Below are positions 54,374 through 63,380 of a stretch of DNA of 64,000 nucleotides, piece after piece. The position numbers and the translations under genes are program-made. The stretch is from Corynebacterium endometrii. Its GTDB lineage: Bacteria; Actinomycetota; Actinomycetes; Mycobacteriales; Mycobacteriaceae. Position 1 is the first letter of the stretch; each line of letters starts with the position of its first letter. The notes below the pieces were generated by a model. That model saw only the letters and a list, made by a program, of their open reading frames with translations, made no database searches and was not told where the DNA came from. Where the stretch lies: assembly GCF_004795735.1 (NCBI RefSeq), contig NZ_CP039247.1:2232001-2296000 (forward strand). The letters are read 5' to 3'.

Positions 54374-55636
54374 ATGCACTTGAACTCCACGCCGCTGGTG
54401 CTCGCGGCAGCCGAATCCCAGCACACCGATTCCTTGGTGTCATTCGCCATCATCATGACAGTGGCGCTCCTAGCGCCGCTAATTAGCTACATGTTCCGAT
54501 GGAAGCTGCCAGCGGTGGCATTGTTGCTGATTATCGGCATGATCATCGGCCCCTCCGTCCTGGATATCGCGCAGGAGGACGCCGGCATCAGCCTTATTAA
54601 GGAATTAGGCATGGGTGCCCTTTTCCTTCTTGCAGGTTTTGAAATTGAGCTTTCCTCGCTCAAGAGCAAAGAGGCCCGCACGGCCATGTCGACGTGGGTG
54701 CTGTGCGCCATTGCCAGCGTGATAGGCGCCTACTTCCTCCTCAACGATGGCCTCCCCCTTGCCTTCGTTCTCGCCATCGCAGTGACCTCCACGGCGCTGG
54801 GAACCATCGTTCCGATGCTCAAGCAAAACGGACTGATGGACACTCGGGTGGGCCAGTCGGTCATGATTCACGGCGCCGTCGGTGAGGTTATGCCCATCGC
54901 CGCCATGGCGCTGCTGCTATCCTCCCGCGCTACCTGGGAAACAGGCCTTATCCTCCTTGCCTTCCTTGGCATAACGGTGTTGCTGGCGCTGCTGCCGGGG
55001 GTCGTCGGCAAGTTGATGCCCTTGGTGAAAGAGGCATTCCTGGAGGGGGCGGCCTCCACAAACCAGACAATCATGCGTTTGATCCTGCTGGTGCTGGCCA
55101 TCCTCATGGCAGTGGCAGCGGTATTCGAGCTCGACATTGTGCTGGGCGCCTTCGCCGCCGGCATCATTTTCAACCAGATCGTGCCGGACGAGTTCCACGA
55201 ACGCCTTGAGCACCGCCTAGACGTGGTGTGTTATTCCTTCCTTATTCCGGTCTTCTTTGTGGTCTCCGGCATGGCGCTGGACTGGAACGTCATCAAGGAC
55301 GAGCCGCTACTGGTGCTGGCCGTGCCGCTGCTGATTCTTTTTACCCGCGGGCTGCCGGTATTCCTGCGCGAAAATGTGGGACACACCGGCTCCGATATTG
55401 AGACGGTGCGCGAGCGCCTGCAGGTATCCCTGTATTCGGCCACCGGCCTGCCGATTATCGTGGCGGTCATGGCCCTGGCGCAAGGCTCCGAGATTGTGAC
55501 CAATGAACAAGCATCCATCTTCATCGCCGGCGGCGCATTGACCGTGCTCATCTTCCCTTTGATTGCGGGCTTTTTGGGGGACAATTCCGAAGTTGAAGAG
55601 GCCCCGGAACCTAAAAAGGAATTGAAGGACCTCTAG
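54374..55636 (+). CDS. CPA2-family cation:proton antiporter
   Basis: 420 residues with about eleven helices. The LLIIGMIIGPSVLDI segment, ELGMGALFLLAGFEIEL and GAFAAGIIFNQIVPD, FFVVSGMALDWNVI are hallmarks of NhaA-like/KefB-type exchangers. No C-terminal TrkA-N domain. Exchanges Na+ or K+ for protons. A TTG 6 bases upstream is an alternative start. Followed by the DUF1707 gene after 17 bases. Confidence 0.88.
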   Translation: MHLNSTPLVLAAAESQHTDSLVSFAIIMTVALLAPLISYMFRWKLPAVALLLIIGMIIGPSVLDIAQEDAGISLIKELGMGALFLLAGFEIELSSLKSKEARTAMSTWVLCAIASVIGAYFLLNDGLPLAFVLAIAVTSTALGTIVPMLKQNGLMDTRVGQSVMIHGAVGEVMPIAAMALLLSSRATWETGLILLAFLGITVLLALLPGVVGKLMPLVKEAFLEGAASTNQTIMRLILLVLAILMAVAAVFELDIVLGAFAAGIIFNQIVPDEFHERLEHRLDVVCYSFLIPVFFVVSGMALDWNVIKDEPLLVLAVPLLILFTRGLPVFLRENVGHTGSDIETVRERLQVSLYSATGLPIIVAVMALAQGSEIVTNEQASIFIAGGALTVLIFPLIAGFLGDNSEVEEAPEPKKELKDL

Positions 55637-55653
55637 GTATTAAGATTGTTGCC

Positions 55654-56283
55654 ATGAATAATCCGCACGGCAATGCCTTCCGTTTGTCTGACTCTGAGCG
55701 CAATGACGCCATGAATCAATTGGCGCGCGCCGTGGGGGAAGGACGCCTCACCATCGAGGAATTCGAAGAGCGCTCCGATGACATCATGGCGGCCACGACC
55801 CGCCGCGAGCTGGTTCCTATCTTCGCGGATATCCCGGCGCAAGCATCCACGGAAGTAAAAATCTACAGCCAGGGAGACATTGACCGTGCCCGCCAGGCCG
55901 GCGCCAAACCACGCCTTGCAACGGCACTGGCCACGACGTTTGTTGCGGGCCCAGCCTCCATATTCATGACGGCCGTGGCGGTTGACATGGGTTCCGTCAC
56001 GCTCGGCGTAGGAGCGCTGGCGCTGGCGGTTCTGGTGCCTGTTACCTGGATTATGCTTTACGTGGCCAAGATCGGACCCGCGCACTGGTACACGCCAAGC
56101 CCGCGACAGATTGAACGCCAGCGTATGCGTGAACTTCAGGCCGCTAACGCAGAGGAGGCCGCGCAGCGCAAGGCGCTTCAGGCGCAGCTGTGGGCGGAAC
56201 GCCGTCAACAGGCCAACGAGCTCACCGGCGAGGCCATGGATCTGGCCAAGCGCCAGCTGAGCAAATGGAACGGCAAAAAGTAA
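55654..56283 (+). CDS. DUF1707 domain membrane protein
   Basis: 209 residues. The N-terminal FRLSDSERNDAMNQLARAVGEGRLTIEEFEERSDD is DUF1707, split here as residues 9-43, followed by two membrane helices (about 85-140) and a long, charged, Gln/Ala-rich helix to the end. DUF1707 is common in actinobacterial membrane proteins; no function is known. Directly downstream of the antiporter, probably co-transcribed. Confidence 0.8.
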   Translation: MNNPHGNAFRLSDSERNDAMNQLARAVGEGRLTIEEFEERSDDIMAATTRRELVPIFADIPAQASTEVKIYSQGDIDRARQAGAKPRLATALATTFVAGPASIFMTAVAVDMGSVTLGVGALALAVLVPVTWIMLYVAKIGPAHWYTPSPRQIERQRMRELQAANAEEAAQRKALQAQLWAERRQQANELTGEAMDLAKRQLSKWNGKK

Positions 56284-56612
56284 CCGGCGGGTTAGGTGTG
56301 TATTACTCCCGTTGGGATTCGCCTCAGTGGTGCGTTGGCTCTTTGGCAGGCCCCTACGGGCTAAAAGACTGGTTGCAAAAGACTGACACCACGGTCAGAG
56401 GCCTGTGGAATTCGGGGAATCCCGGCGTTTTTCTTGATGTTGGTCGTTTGTGACCAGTCTTTTGAGATTTTCCAGCCCCTGGCCGCCTGGCCCCCAGCCG
56501 CCGAATCGCAGCACTAAACCGGCGCAACACAGGTGGTTTTGTTGTGGGGTAGCCCGGGATAATTTTCGCGGGGGCTACCACTGGGGCGGGCAAAGGTGGC
56601 ACAATATTCGCC
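56284..56612. other. Gap before alaT containing an 11-bp inverted repeat
   Basis: No gene found. AAAAGACTGGT (56363-56373) and ACCAGTCTTTT (56453-56463) are perfect inverted repeats about 80 bases apart, and inside them lie smaller pairs (GACTGACACC/ACGGTCAG; GGGGAATCCC). The transcript could fold as a multi-branched leader or an end for the upstream gene. I do not recognise a known RNA family. Confidence 0.4.
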
Positions 56613-57845
56613 ATGACACGCTCAGGATATAAACGCACTTTTGACGAAGCAGACAAACTCAAGGGCGTTGCCTATGACATCCGCGGTGAGGTTTCCGCCC
56701 TCGCGGAGCGCATGGAGCTCGATGGTCACTCCATCTTGAAGCTCAACACGGGCAACCCGGCGATCTTCGGCTTCGACGCGCCCGATGTAATCATGCGGGA
56801 TATGATCGCGGCGCTCCCAACCTCCCAGGGATATTCCACGTCAAAGGGCATTATTCCTGCACGCCGTGCGATTGTGACGCGTTACGAGCTCGAGGATTTC
56901 CCGCACTTCGATATCGATGATGTCTTCCTCGGCAACGGCGTTTCGGAGCTCATCTCCATGACCACCCAGGCCCTGCTCAACAACGGCGACGAGGTGCTCA
57001 TCCCCGCCCCGGATTACCCACTGTGGACTGCGGCCACCTCGCTTGCCGGCGGCACCCCGGTGCACTACATGTGCGATGAAGAGCAGAACTGGATGCCGGA
57101 CCTGGAGGATATCGAATCCAAGATCACGGACAAGACCAAGGCGATTGTTGTTATTAACCCTAATAACCCAACCGGCGCGGTCTACACGCGTGAGGTGCTG
57201 GAGGGCATTGTAAAGATCGCGCGCGAGCACGGCCTGCTCATCTTGGCAGATGAAATCTACGATCGCATTCTTTACGACGACGCCAAGCACGTCTCCATCG
57301 CCTCCCTCTGCCCGGACCTGCTGTGCATCACGTACAACGGCCTGTCCAAGGCCTACCGCGTGGCCGGTTACCGAGCGGGCTGGATGGTACTCACGGGCCC
57401 CAAGGGCCACGCCAAGGGTTTCGTTGAGGGCCTGGAACTGTTGGCCGGCACCCGCCTGTGCCCCAACGTTCCGGCGCAGCACGCGATCCAGGTGGCTTTA
57501 GGCGGGCGACAGTCCATCTTCGAGTTGACCTCGGACGGCGGACGCCTGCACAAGCAGCGCAATATCACCTGGAAGAAGCTCAATGAGATCCCGGGCGTGA
57601 GCTGCGTGAAGCCAATGGGCGCGCTGTACGCGTTCCCACGCTTGGATCCGGAGGTTTATGAGATTCACGATGATTCCAAGCTGATGCTGGACGTGCTCAA
57701 GGCGACCAAGATACTGATGGTCCAGGGCACGGGCTTTAACTATCCAACCCCAGACCACTTCCGCGTGGTCACACTCCCGTGGGCCTCCCAGCTGGAAAAC
57801 GCCATGGAACGCCTCGGCGACTTCCTGGTGGGGTATAAGCAGTAA
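56613..57845 (+). CDS. alaT: Pyruvate-dependent aminotransferase AlaT
   Basis: 410 residues, fold-type I PLP enzyme. The PLP lysine is in GLSKAYRVAGYRAGWM; NPNNPTGAVY and ADEIYDRI are the other signature loops. AlaT in C. glutamicum makes alanine from pyruvate and glutamate and contributes to valine synthesis; sequence features (NTGNPAIFGFDAPDVI) match. Terminator follows directly. Confidence 0.93.
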   Translation: MTRSGYKRTFDEADKLKGVAYDIRGEVSALAERMELDGHSILKLNTGNPAIFGFDAPDVIMRDMIAALPTSQGYSTSKGIIPARRAIVTRYELEDFPHFDIDDVFLGNGVSELISMTTQALLNNGDEVLIPAPDYPLWTAATSLAGGTPVHYMCDEEQNWMPDLEDIESKITDKTKAIVVINPNNPTGAVYTREVLEGIVKIAREHGLLILADEIYDRILYDDAKHVSIASLCPDLLCITYNGLSKAYRVAGYRAGWMVLTGPKGHAKGFVEGLELLAGTRLCPNVPAQHAIQVALGGRQSIFELTSDGGRLHKQRNITWKKLNEIPGVSCVKPMGALYAFPRLDPEVYEIHDDSKLMLDVLKATKILMVQGTGFNYPTPDHFRVVTLPWASQLENAMERLGDFLVGYKQ

Positions 57846-57857
57846 CCCCAAGATTTA

Positions 57858-57890
57858 AGCCCGCCTCCTCCTGGAGACGGGCTATTTTTT
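57858..57890 (+). terminator. Terminator of alaT
   Basis: AGCCCG (57858-57863) pairs with CGGGCT (57878-57883), with T x6 at 57885-57890. Clear rho-independent form. Confidence 0.85.
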
Positions 57891-57907
57891 GGGCTTCAGA
57901 TACGTGA

Positions 57908-58480
57908 CTAACGGAAATTAAGGTAAGACTTCGACGGGGTTGGGCCGCGTTGCCCCTGGTACTTAGATCCCAATGCGCCGGTGCCGTATGGGCTTTCCGC
58001 CGGGGAGGTCATAGCAAACAGGGCCAGCTGGCCTACCTTCATGCCCGGATACAGCTTGATTGGCAGGTTCGCGGTGTTGGACAGCTCCAGAGTGATGTGG
58101 CCGGAGAATCCGGGGTCAATAAATCCGGCCGTGGAATGGGTCAAAAGGCCCAGGCGCCCCAGTGAGGACTTGCCCTCCAAACGCCCAGCCAAGTGGTTGG
58201 GCAACGTGAACTTCTCCAGGGTTGCGCCCAGGACGAACTCCCCGGGATGCAATACGAACGCGTCATCCTCGTCCACCTCGACCAGGCTGGTGAGATCAGG
58301 CATCTCTTCCTTTGGATCGATGTGGGTATAGCGCGAGTTGTTAAACACGCGGAAGAACTTGTCCAGGCACACGTCAATGGAGGACGGCTGAACCATCTCC
58401 GGCACATAGGGCTCGATGATGAGCTGCTGGGAGTCGATTGCTGAACGGATATCACGATCTGAAAGAAGCACGTCTGTCAT
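57908..58480 (-). CDS. dcd: dCTP deaminase Dcd
   Basis: 190 residues from the ATG at 58480. [30 protein letters not shown]-like [21 protein letters not shown] (catalytic Glu), and [16 protein letters not shown] are signature. Deaminates dCTP to dUTP; the corynebacterial form may also release pyrophosphate like mycobacterial Dcd:Dut, which cannot be told here. Upstream in-frame ATG adds 6 residues but lacks a ribosome binding site. Confidence 0.95.
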   Translation of the reverse strand: MTDVLLSDRDIRSAIDSQQLIIEPYVPEMVQPSSIDVCLDKFFRVFNNSRYTHIDPKEEMPDLTSLVEVDEDDAFVLHPGEFVLGATLEKFTLPNHLAGRLEGKSSLGRLGLLTHSTAGFIDPGFSGHITLELSNTANLPIKLYPGMKVGQLALFAMTSPAESPYGTGALGSKYQGQRGPTPSKSYLNFR

Positions 58481-58554
58481 ACTACTAGCCCAGCTCAATA
58501 CCCGCGAAAGGGTTCAGGGACAACCCCGGCCTTTCACCTATCTCCCTTCCGGGA

Positions 58555-58869
58555 TTAAGCATATGGATCTGCCGCCGAGCCACCATCGCGAACAGGATCC
58601 CAGACGTCCTCAATCGAGTCGCTAGAGCTGCTTTCGTCAACATCATCATCCGGAAAATCATCATCCGCCGACGTTGAGACGTCTGCGTCGCTTACCGTTT
58701 CGGTTTCGGTCACGGTGGACTCCACAACCGAGGTCTCAGTGACCGTTTCGGTCACCGTGGTTTCGACCGGCTCACTCGAGCCACTGTCACCACAGGCCGC
58801 GAGCGTGGATACCGCCAGAAATCCGGCCGCCGAAGCGGCTACCAGCTTGTTCGGTCCTTTACTACGCAT
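58555..58869 (-). CDS. Small Thr/Glu/Asp-rich lipoprotein
   Basis: 104 residues. A signal peptide with lipobox LAAC (Cys26) is followed by a low-complexity region of Thr-Val-Thr-Glu repeats, then an acidic Ser/Asp run. Surface-exposed and probably extended; no enzyme fold. DNA repeats in the Thr-Glu stretch may vary. Similar short lipoproteins are common in corynebacteria. Confidence 0.75.
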   Translation of the reverse strand: MRSKGPNKLVAASAAGFLAVSTLAACGDSGSSEPVETTVTETVTETSVVESTVTETETVSDADVSTSADDDFPDDDVDESSSSDSIEDVWDPVRDGGSAADPYA

Positions 58870-59043
58870 CGAAATCCTCGCATCCTTAAAGTAGGCAACT
58901 AACTATCCGTCACCCATTTTTAATGCCCGCCAACCAGATTTCTCATACTTTGGGGGCCGGCCCCCACTTCCAGGCCAGCAAACGAATCAACATCGCCACG
59001 CCGGAGCCCTTAACTCCGTCTAACAGGGCGTCTACCTCAAGTT

Positions 59044-59073
59044 TCGAATTCTACGCCCAAGATAGAGTATGAT
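59044..59073 (+). promoter_or_regulatory. Likely promoter of tRNA-Gly
   Basis: TATGAT at 59068-59073 with TCGAAT at 59044-59049 spaced by 18 bases. It is about 55 bases before the tRNA. The 260-base gap from 58870 otherwise shows no gene. Confidence 0.4.
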
Positions 59074-59129
59074 TAACCCTTAGCCAGTCCGTGGCGGTTG
59101 CGCCGCATGGACTCATCGAACGGCTAAAT

Positions 59130-59203
59130 GCCGGCGTAGTTTAGTGGTAGAACATCAGCTTCCCAAGCTGAGAGTGCGGGTTCGATTCCCGTCGCCGGCT
59201 CCA
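59130..59203 (+). tRNA. tRNA-Gly, anticodon CCC
   Basis: Acceptor GCCGGCG pairs with CGCCGGC (59193-59199); anticodon arm TCAGC-TTCCCAA-GCTGA with anticodon CCC; T arm GCGGG-TTCGATT-CCCGT; discriminator T and encoded CCA. A complete cloverleaf. Confidence 0.97.
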
Positions 59204-59210
59204 CTGAAAT

Positions 59211-59256
59211 AATTCCCTGCCGCTACCAGCGAATCTAGGTAGCGGCAGGGAATTTT
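59211..59256 (+). terminator. Terminator of tRNA-Gly
   Basis: AATTCCCTGCCGCTACC (59211-59227) pairs perfectly with GGTAGCGGCAGGGAATT (59238-59254), with a short T-run. The stem is 17 bases. Confidence 0.9.
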
Positions 59257-59321
59257 GCCGTTTAGGGTGCCGCAGGTCGCGGGGTTAGCCCCGCGACGCT
59301 GAGGTCCCAGCGGCGCCTAAT

Positions 59322-59391
59322 GCAACAATCCCGTTCGATCGTGGCGTGCGCGGGGGTCTCGGCACGATGATCGAACGGGATTGTTGCGTTT
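59322..59391. terminator. Long perfect inverted repeat before DsbA-like gene
   Basis: GCAACAATCCCGTTCGATC (59322-59340) and its exact complement (59369-59387), 19 bp, surround a 28-base loop, followed by TTTT in the plus direction. It lies just after the stop of the minus-strand DsbA-like gene, with AAAA before it on the plus side equalling a T-run only for plus transcription. It may be a second barrier behind the tRNA. Confidence 0.65.
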
Positions 59392-59410
59392 TAGCCCGCC
59401 GCCCTGCGGG

Positions 59411-60298
59411 CTAGTCGAATTTAACGCCCGCCACCAACTCTTCGGGGGTGTCCTTGTCAACGCGTTCCCCGTCGACCCAGACCTGCGGGATGGAGGTAAC
59501 GCCGGCCTCGGCGGCACCGGCGGTGGCGCCGTCTACCCATTCGTCGTACTCGCCGCCGGCCAGGGCGGCGCCGTCGGCGGCGGTGAGCTCAATCCCCGCG
59601 TCCTCCAGCGCCTCAATCAGCTCCGAATCGCTGAGGGTGGTAGTGGACGCCTCCGGGCGGGCGTTAAAGAGGGCCGCCTGGGCGTCGCCCAACTTGTCCG
59701 GATATTTGGAGGCTACCAAGTTAAGCGCCGCGGCGGCCCGGCCGGAGAAGTCATGCGTGGTGCGTGGGCCCAGGTAGTTGACCGGGATGATTTCCACGGA
59801 GGCGCCCTGTTCAATCCAGCGGTCAATGGAGCCGTCCTCGCTGAGCACCTTGTGCAGGTTGACGCAGTGCGGGCAGTTGAAGTCCTCGTAAATCTGAACG
59901 CTGTGCGCGGCCTCGGGGTCGCCGACAACGATTCCGGTGTCCGTCACGGTCACCGCGTGGTTACCAATCGCGGAAGAGGCATCGGCGGCAGCCGAGGCCG
60001 ATGAGGTGGTGGACGACGCTGAGCCGGAAGGCTCGGCGGACTTCGTAACCGATGCCGAGGTTTCAGAGGCAGAGGAGCTCTCCCCCGGCGCGCACGCCTC
60101 CTCCGAGCCGTCCCCTCCGGCCTCATCGCCGGGGCCGCACACGCCGGCGGCGCCCTCGGAGGTGGTGGTTGTCTCGGCGACCTCAACGGTGCTCTCCGGC
60201 GCGGCGGGCTGACGGGAGTCCGGGTTGGAACAACCTGCCGCCAGGAGGGCGGCGGAGATCAAAGCGCCGGTGGTCATCACGAGCTTTGGCGAACGCAT
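59411..60298 (-). CDS. DsbA-like thiol oxidoreductase, lipoprotein
   Basis: 295 residues. Lipobox LLAAGC (Cys23). An Asp/Glu/Ser/Ala-rich linker (25-110) precedes a thioredoxin-fold domain with active site EDFNCPHCVNLHKVL (CPHC, as in DsbA) and cis-Pro in TSIPQVWVDG. Forms disulfides in exported proteins on the outside of the membrane. Possibly the oxidase for secreted Cys-rich proteins in general. Confidence 0.88.
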   Translation of the reverse strand: MRSPKLVMTTGALISAALLAAGCSNPDSRQPAAPESTVEVAETTTTSEGAAGVCGPGDEAGGDGSEEACAPGESSSASETSASVTKSAEPSGSASSTTSSASAAADASSAIGNHAVTVTDTGIVVGDPEAAHSVQIYEDFNCPHCVNLHKVLSEDGSIDRWIEQGASVEIIPVNYLGPRTTHDFSGRAAAALNLVASKYPDKLGDAQAALFNARPEASTTTLSDSELIEALEDAGIELTAADGAALAGGEYDEWVDGATAGAAEAGVTSIPQVWVDGERVDKDTPEELVAGVKFD

Positions 60299-60438
60299 GG
60301 GCTTTACTCACTTCTCTGCGGCGAGGCAGGCTAGGAAGACGGGCTATTGGCCAATGGTAGCAACAAGCCGCCCGCTACCTGGCCATTTGTGATAAAGACC
60401 AAGGAGGGGCGGCACACTTTTGGGGTTAAAGCAGGCGC

Positions 60439-62250
60439 TTAGACGAGGGCCGATTCATCAGATTCTGAGCGCTCAGCGGCACGGACCAATAAGGCGTATG
60501 CGCCATCAAGGGCCATGAGCTCCTCATGGGTGCCGCGTTCGGCGATGCGGCCGCCATCGAGGACCACAATCTGGTCCGCGTCGCGCACGGTGGACAGGCG
60601 GTGGGCAATGACCAGGCGGGTGGCCTGGGATTCGATCACGGCCTCCTGGATTGCGCGCTCCGTCTCGTTGTCTAGGGCGGAGGTGGCCTCGTCCAGGATT
60701 AGGATCTGCGGATCGCGCAGCAGGGTGCGTGCCAGGGACAGGCGCTGCTGTTCGCCGCCGGAGAAGCGGTAGCCACGGGAACCAACCACGGTGTCTAGCC
60801 CCTCTGGCAGCGCCCTTACTACGCCGTCCACGTTGGCGGTGCGCAGGGCGGCCCAGATCTGGGCGTCGGACGCATCGGGGCGGGCGAAGAGCATGTTCTC
60901 ACGGACCGTGGCGTGCAGCAGGTAGGTCTCCTGGGAGACCACGCCCATCCGCTCGGCGCGGTCCGCGGAAGAGATATCCCGCAGGTCCACCCCGCCAATC
61001 TCAACTACGCCGGAGGTTGGGTCCGCCAGGCGCGCCATGAGGGATGCCACTGTGGATTTACCGGAGCCGGTGTGGCCCACCAAAGCGGTGGTGGTGCCGG
61101 CGGGGATGGTGAAGCTGATGCCGGTAAGGGCGGTATCGGAAGAACCGGAGTAGCGGTAGCTGACGTTGCGGAAGCGGACGTCATTGGTGGCCGGGACCTT
61201 GGGCTGCTCAGGCTCAACTACCTCGGGCTCAAGGTCAAGGTATTCAAAGATGCGGCTGAACAAAGCCATGGAGGCCACCCATTGGGCACCCACGTTGAGC
61301 AGGCCGGTGACCGGGCGGAAAATTTGGGTCTGCAGGGTGGAAAATGCAATCAGCGTACCGATGGTCATCCCGTTGCTTGTTGCCGGCAATCCGGCAACAA
61401 GGTATACCAACGCCGGAATGACCCCGAAGATGACCTGCATGGAAGCCATGCGCCAGCGGCCCGCCAGCTGGGATTCCAACTCCAGGCCCACCAGGGATTC
61501 GGATACGGAGTTGAAACTATCGAACACGCGATCCTGGGCGCCCAGGGTCTTGGCCAGGCGCACCCCGGAGACGGACATGTTCTCAGTGATGGTCTGCTGC
61601 ATCTCGGCCTGGGCTCGTTGATTCTTTTCGGTGATCTTGCGGCGCAGCAGCGCGGTCTGGCGGGTCAGCCAGATGGCCGGCGGCAGGACCACTAAGGACA
61701 GCAGGGACAGGGTTGGGCTCAGCGCCACCATCGCGACGATCGTGGCGATCGTCATAGTGACGTTCGTGGCAATAGACGTTGCGGTGGTGGTGACCACGGA
61801 GCGCATCGCGGAAATGTCATTGGTCAGGCGGGATTGCACCTCCCCGCCGCGGTTCTTGGTGAAAAACTCCAACGACTGGCGCTGCAGGTTGCCAAACACG
61901 GCGACCCGCAGTTCATGCATGATTCCCTGGCCCACGCGCGTGGACAGGTAGGTCTGAATCACGCCGATTGCCTGCGTCAGCACCGTCAGGCCAATCATGC
62001 CGCCCACCAGCCAGAGCAAGAGCTCCACGTTTTGGTTGGGAATGGCCTCATCCACGGTCCGGCGGACCAGGAACGGCTGGACCACGGTCAGGCCTGAGGT
62101 GGCCACGATGAGGACAACGATAAACAGCAGGGCCGCCTTGTGAGCGGCGAAGAGGCGGGCGATGCGGGAAAATTTAACCGGGGACGCGTCGAGCTGTTCG
62201 AGATCCTCGGGGCGCTTGACCGCGGCCGCAGGAGCGTGTGGCGTTCTCAT
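60439..62250 (-). CDS. ABC exporter, homodimeric multidrug/lipid type
   Basis: 603 residues from the ATG at 62250 after GGGAGG. Six membrane helices, then an ABC domain with Walker A GHTGSGKSTVASLMA, signature RFSGGEQQRLSLART and Walker B ILILDEATSALD with catalytic Glu. Divergent from a MarR gene, which probably represses it. Likely a drug or lipid exporter; substrate unknown. Confidence 0.9.
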   Translation of the reverse strand: MRTPHAPAAAVKRPEDLEQLDASPVKFSRIARLFAAHKAALLFIVVLIVATSGLTVVQPFLVRRTVDEAIPNQNVELLLWLVGGMIGLTVLTQAIGVIQTYLSTRVGQGIMHELRVAVFGNLQRQSLEFFTKNRGGEVQSRLTNDISAMRSVVTTTATSIATNVTMTIATIVAMVALSPTLSLLSLVVLPPAIWLTRQTALLRRKITEKNQRAQAEMQQTITENMSVSGVRLAKTLGAQDRVFDSFNSVSESLVGLELESQLAGRWRMASMQVIFGVIPALVYLVAGLPATSNGMTIGTLIAFSTLQTQIFRPVTGLLNVGAQWVASMALFSRIFEYLDLEPEVVEPEQPKVPATNDVRFRNVSYRYSGSSDTALTGISFTIPAGTTTALVGHTGSGKSTVASLMARLADPTSGVVEIGGVDLRDISSADRAERMGVVSQETYLLHATVRENMLFARPDASDAQIWAALRTANVDGVVRALPEGLDTVVGSRGYRFSGGEQQRLSLARTLLRDPQILILDEATSALDNETERAIQEAVIESQATRLVIAHRLSTVRDADQIVVLDGGRIAERGTHEELMALDGAYALLVRAAERSESDESALV

Positions 62251-62284
62251 GAGCGCCTCCCTTCGTGTCAAAAAGAATTATGTA

Positions 62285-62326
62285 GTTACTTCACAATGTA
62301 ATCAACCTCATTAAGGGTGATATTAT
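62285..62326 (+). promoter_or_regulatory. Leaderless marR promoter with candidate MarR operator
   Basis: GTTAC (62285-62289) and GTAAT (62298-62302) form an inverted repeat with an 8-base centre, in the -35 area. TATTAT (62321-62326) is a -10 box ending 6 bases before the GTG start at 62333, so the transcript likely begins at or next to the start codon. Confidence 0.5.
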
Positions 62327-62332
62327 TCCCAC

Positions 62333-62740
62333 GTGAGCACAAGAGACGTTGATCTGGGCGATATGGTCTCCCAAATCTCCCGCCAGATTAAGCGCAGCAG
62401 CAGGCAATTACCGCTGGCACCGCACCAAATGCGGGCCCTGCGGATCATCGCTGAGGGGGACGTGCGCCCGGCCCGCCTGGCCGAGCAGCTGAAGATCACC
62501 CCACGCGCCGTCACGGACGTCGTGGACGCGCTCACCGCGGAAGGTTTGGTGGCCACCGCCCCCGATCCGGCGGACCGGCGCGCCAAGATTGTGACCGCCA
62601 CGGACGCCGGGATAAGCCACCTTGAGGCCACCCGGCAGGCGCGCGCGCGAATATCCCAGCGAATGTTCGGTGCGCTCAGCCCGGCGGAGCAAGAAGAGCT
62701 TTATACGCTGCTATCGCGCGTGCTGGAGGACAGCCCTTAA
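62333..62740 (+). CDS. MarR-family transcriptional regulator
   Basis: 135 residues from a GTG. Winged helix with recognition segment RPARLAEQLKITPRAVTDVVDAL and wing DPADRRAKIVTATDAG. Dimer helices at both ends. Divergent with the ABC exporter, which it presumably represses until a ligand binds. No ribosome binding site; see the promoter entry. Confidence 0.9.
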   Translation: MSTRDVDLGDMVSQISRQIKRSSRQLPLAPHQMRALRIIAEGDVRPARLAEQLKITPRAVTDVVDALTAEGLVATAPDPADRRAKIVTATDAGISHLEATRQARARISQRMFGALSPAEQEELYTLLSRVLEDSP

Positions 62741-62840
62741 GACACGGCCCTTAAAGCGAATCCCGCGCAAGAAGCGTAGGCTGGGCGGTCCGCAAGCCCG
62801 CCGGTTTGTGGGACGCAATTTTAAGGAGTGATTTTCACTT

Positions 62841-63377
62841 ATGTCCAGCAACCTACAAGGCAAACTCATCGCAGTTCTCTCCGTGGACGGCTTCGAAGAC
62901 TCTGAGCTGACCTCCCCGCTCCAGGCAGTCAAGGACGCCGGGGCTGAGGTGCGCGTTGTCTCTAAGGAGACCGGCACCATCTCCGGCAAGAATGACACCC
63001 AAGTCACCGTAGACTCCACCTTCGCCGATGAGCGCGAGACCACCTTTGACGGCATCATCCTGCCCGGCGGCACCGGCAATGCCGACCAGATCCGCCTGGA
63101 CGCGGACGCGGTGGCCATCGTGAAGGCGCACGTGGAGGCCGGCCGCCCACTCGGCGCCATCTGCCACGCGGCATGGATCCTCACCGACGCGGACGTCATC
63201 TCCGGGCGCACGCTGACCTCCTACCCATCCCTGAAGACCGACCTAACCAACGCCGGCGCTTCCTGGGTTGATGAGGAATGCGTCTGCGATAGCGGCCTGG
63301 TCACCTCCCGCACGCCGGACGATCTGCCGGCGTTTAACGCAAAGATCGTCGAGGAGTTCGCCGAGGGCGAGCACTAG
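62841..63377 (+). CDS. PfpI/DJ-1 family protein (type 1 glutamine amidotransferase-like)
   Basis: 178 residues. The nucleophile elbow GAICHAAWIL carries the catalytic Cys; the acidic partner is in DGFEDSELTSPL (Glu). PfpI members act as proteases, chaperones or glyoxalases (YhbO, YajL). Ribosome binding site TAAGGAG. No obvious operon partner. Confidence 0.87.
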   Translation: MSSNLQGKLIAVLSVDGFEDSELTSPLQAVKDAGAEVRVVSKETGTISGKNDTQVTVDSTFADERETTFDGIILPGGTGNADQIRLDADAVAIVKAHVEAGRPLGAICHAAWILTDADVISGRTLTSYPSLKTDLTNAGASWVDEECVCDSGLVTSRTPDDLPAFNAKIVEEFAEGEH

Positions 63378-63380
63378 GAA

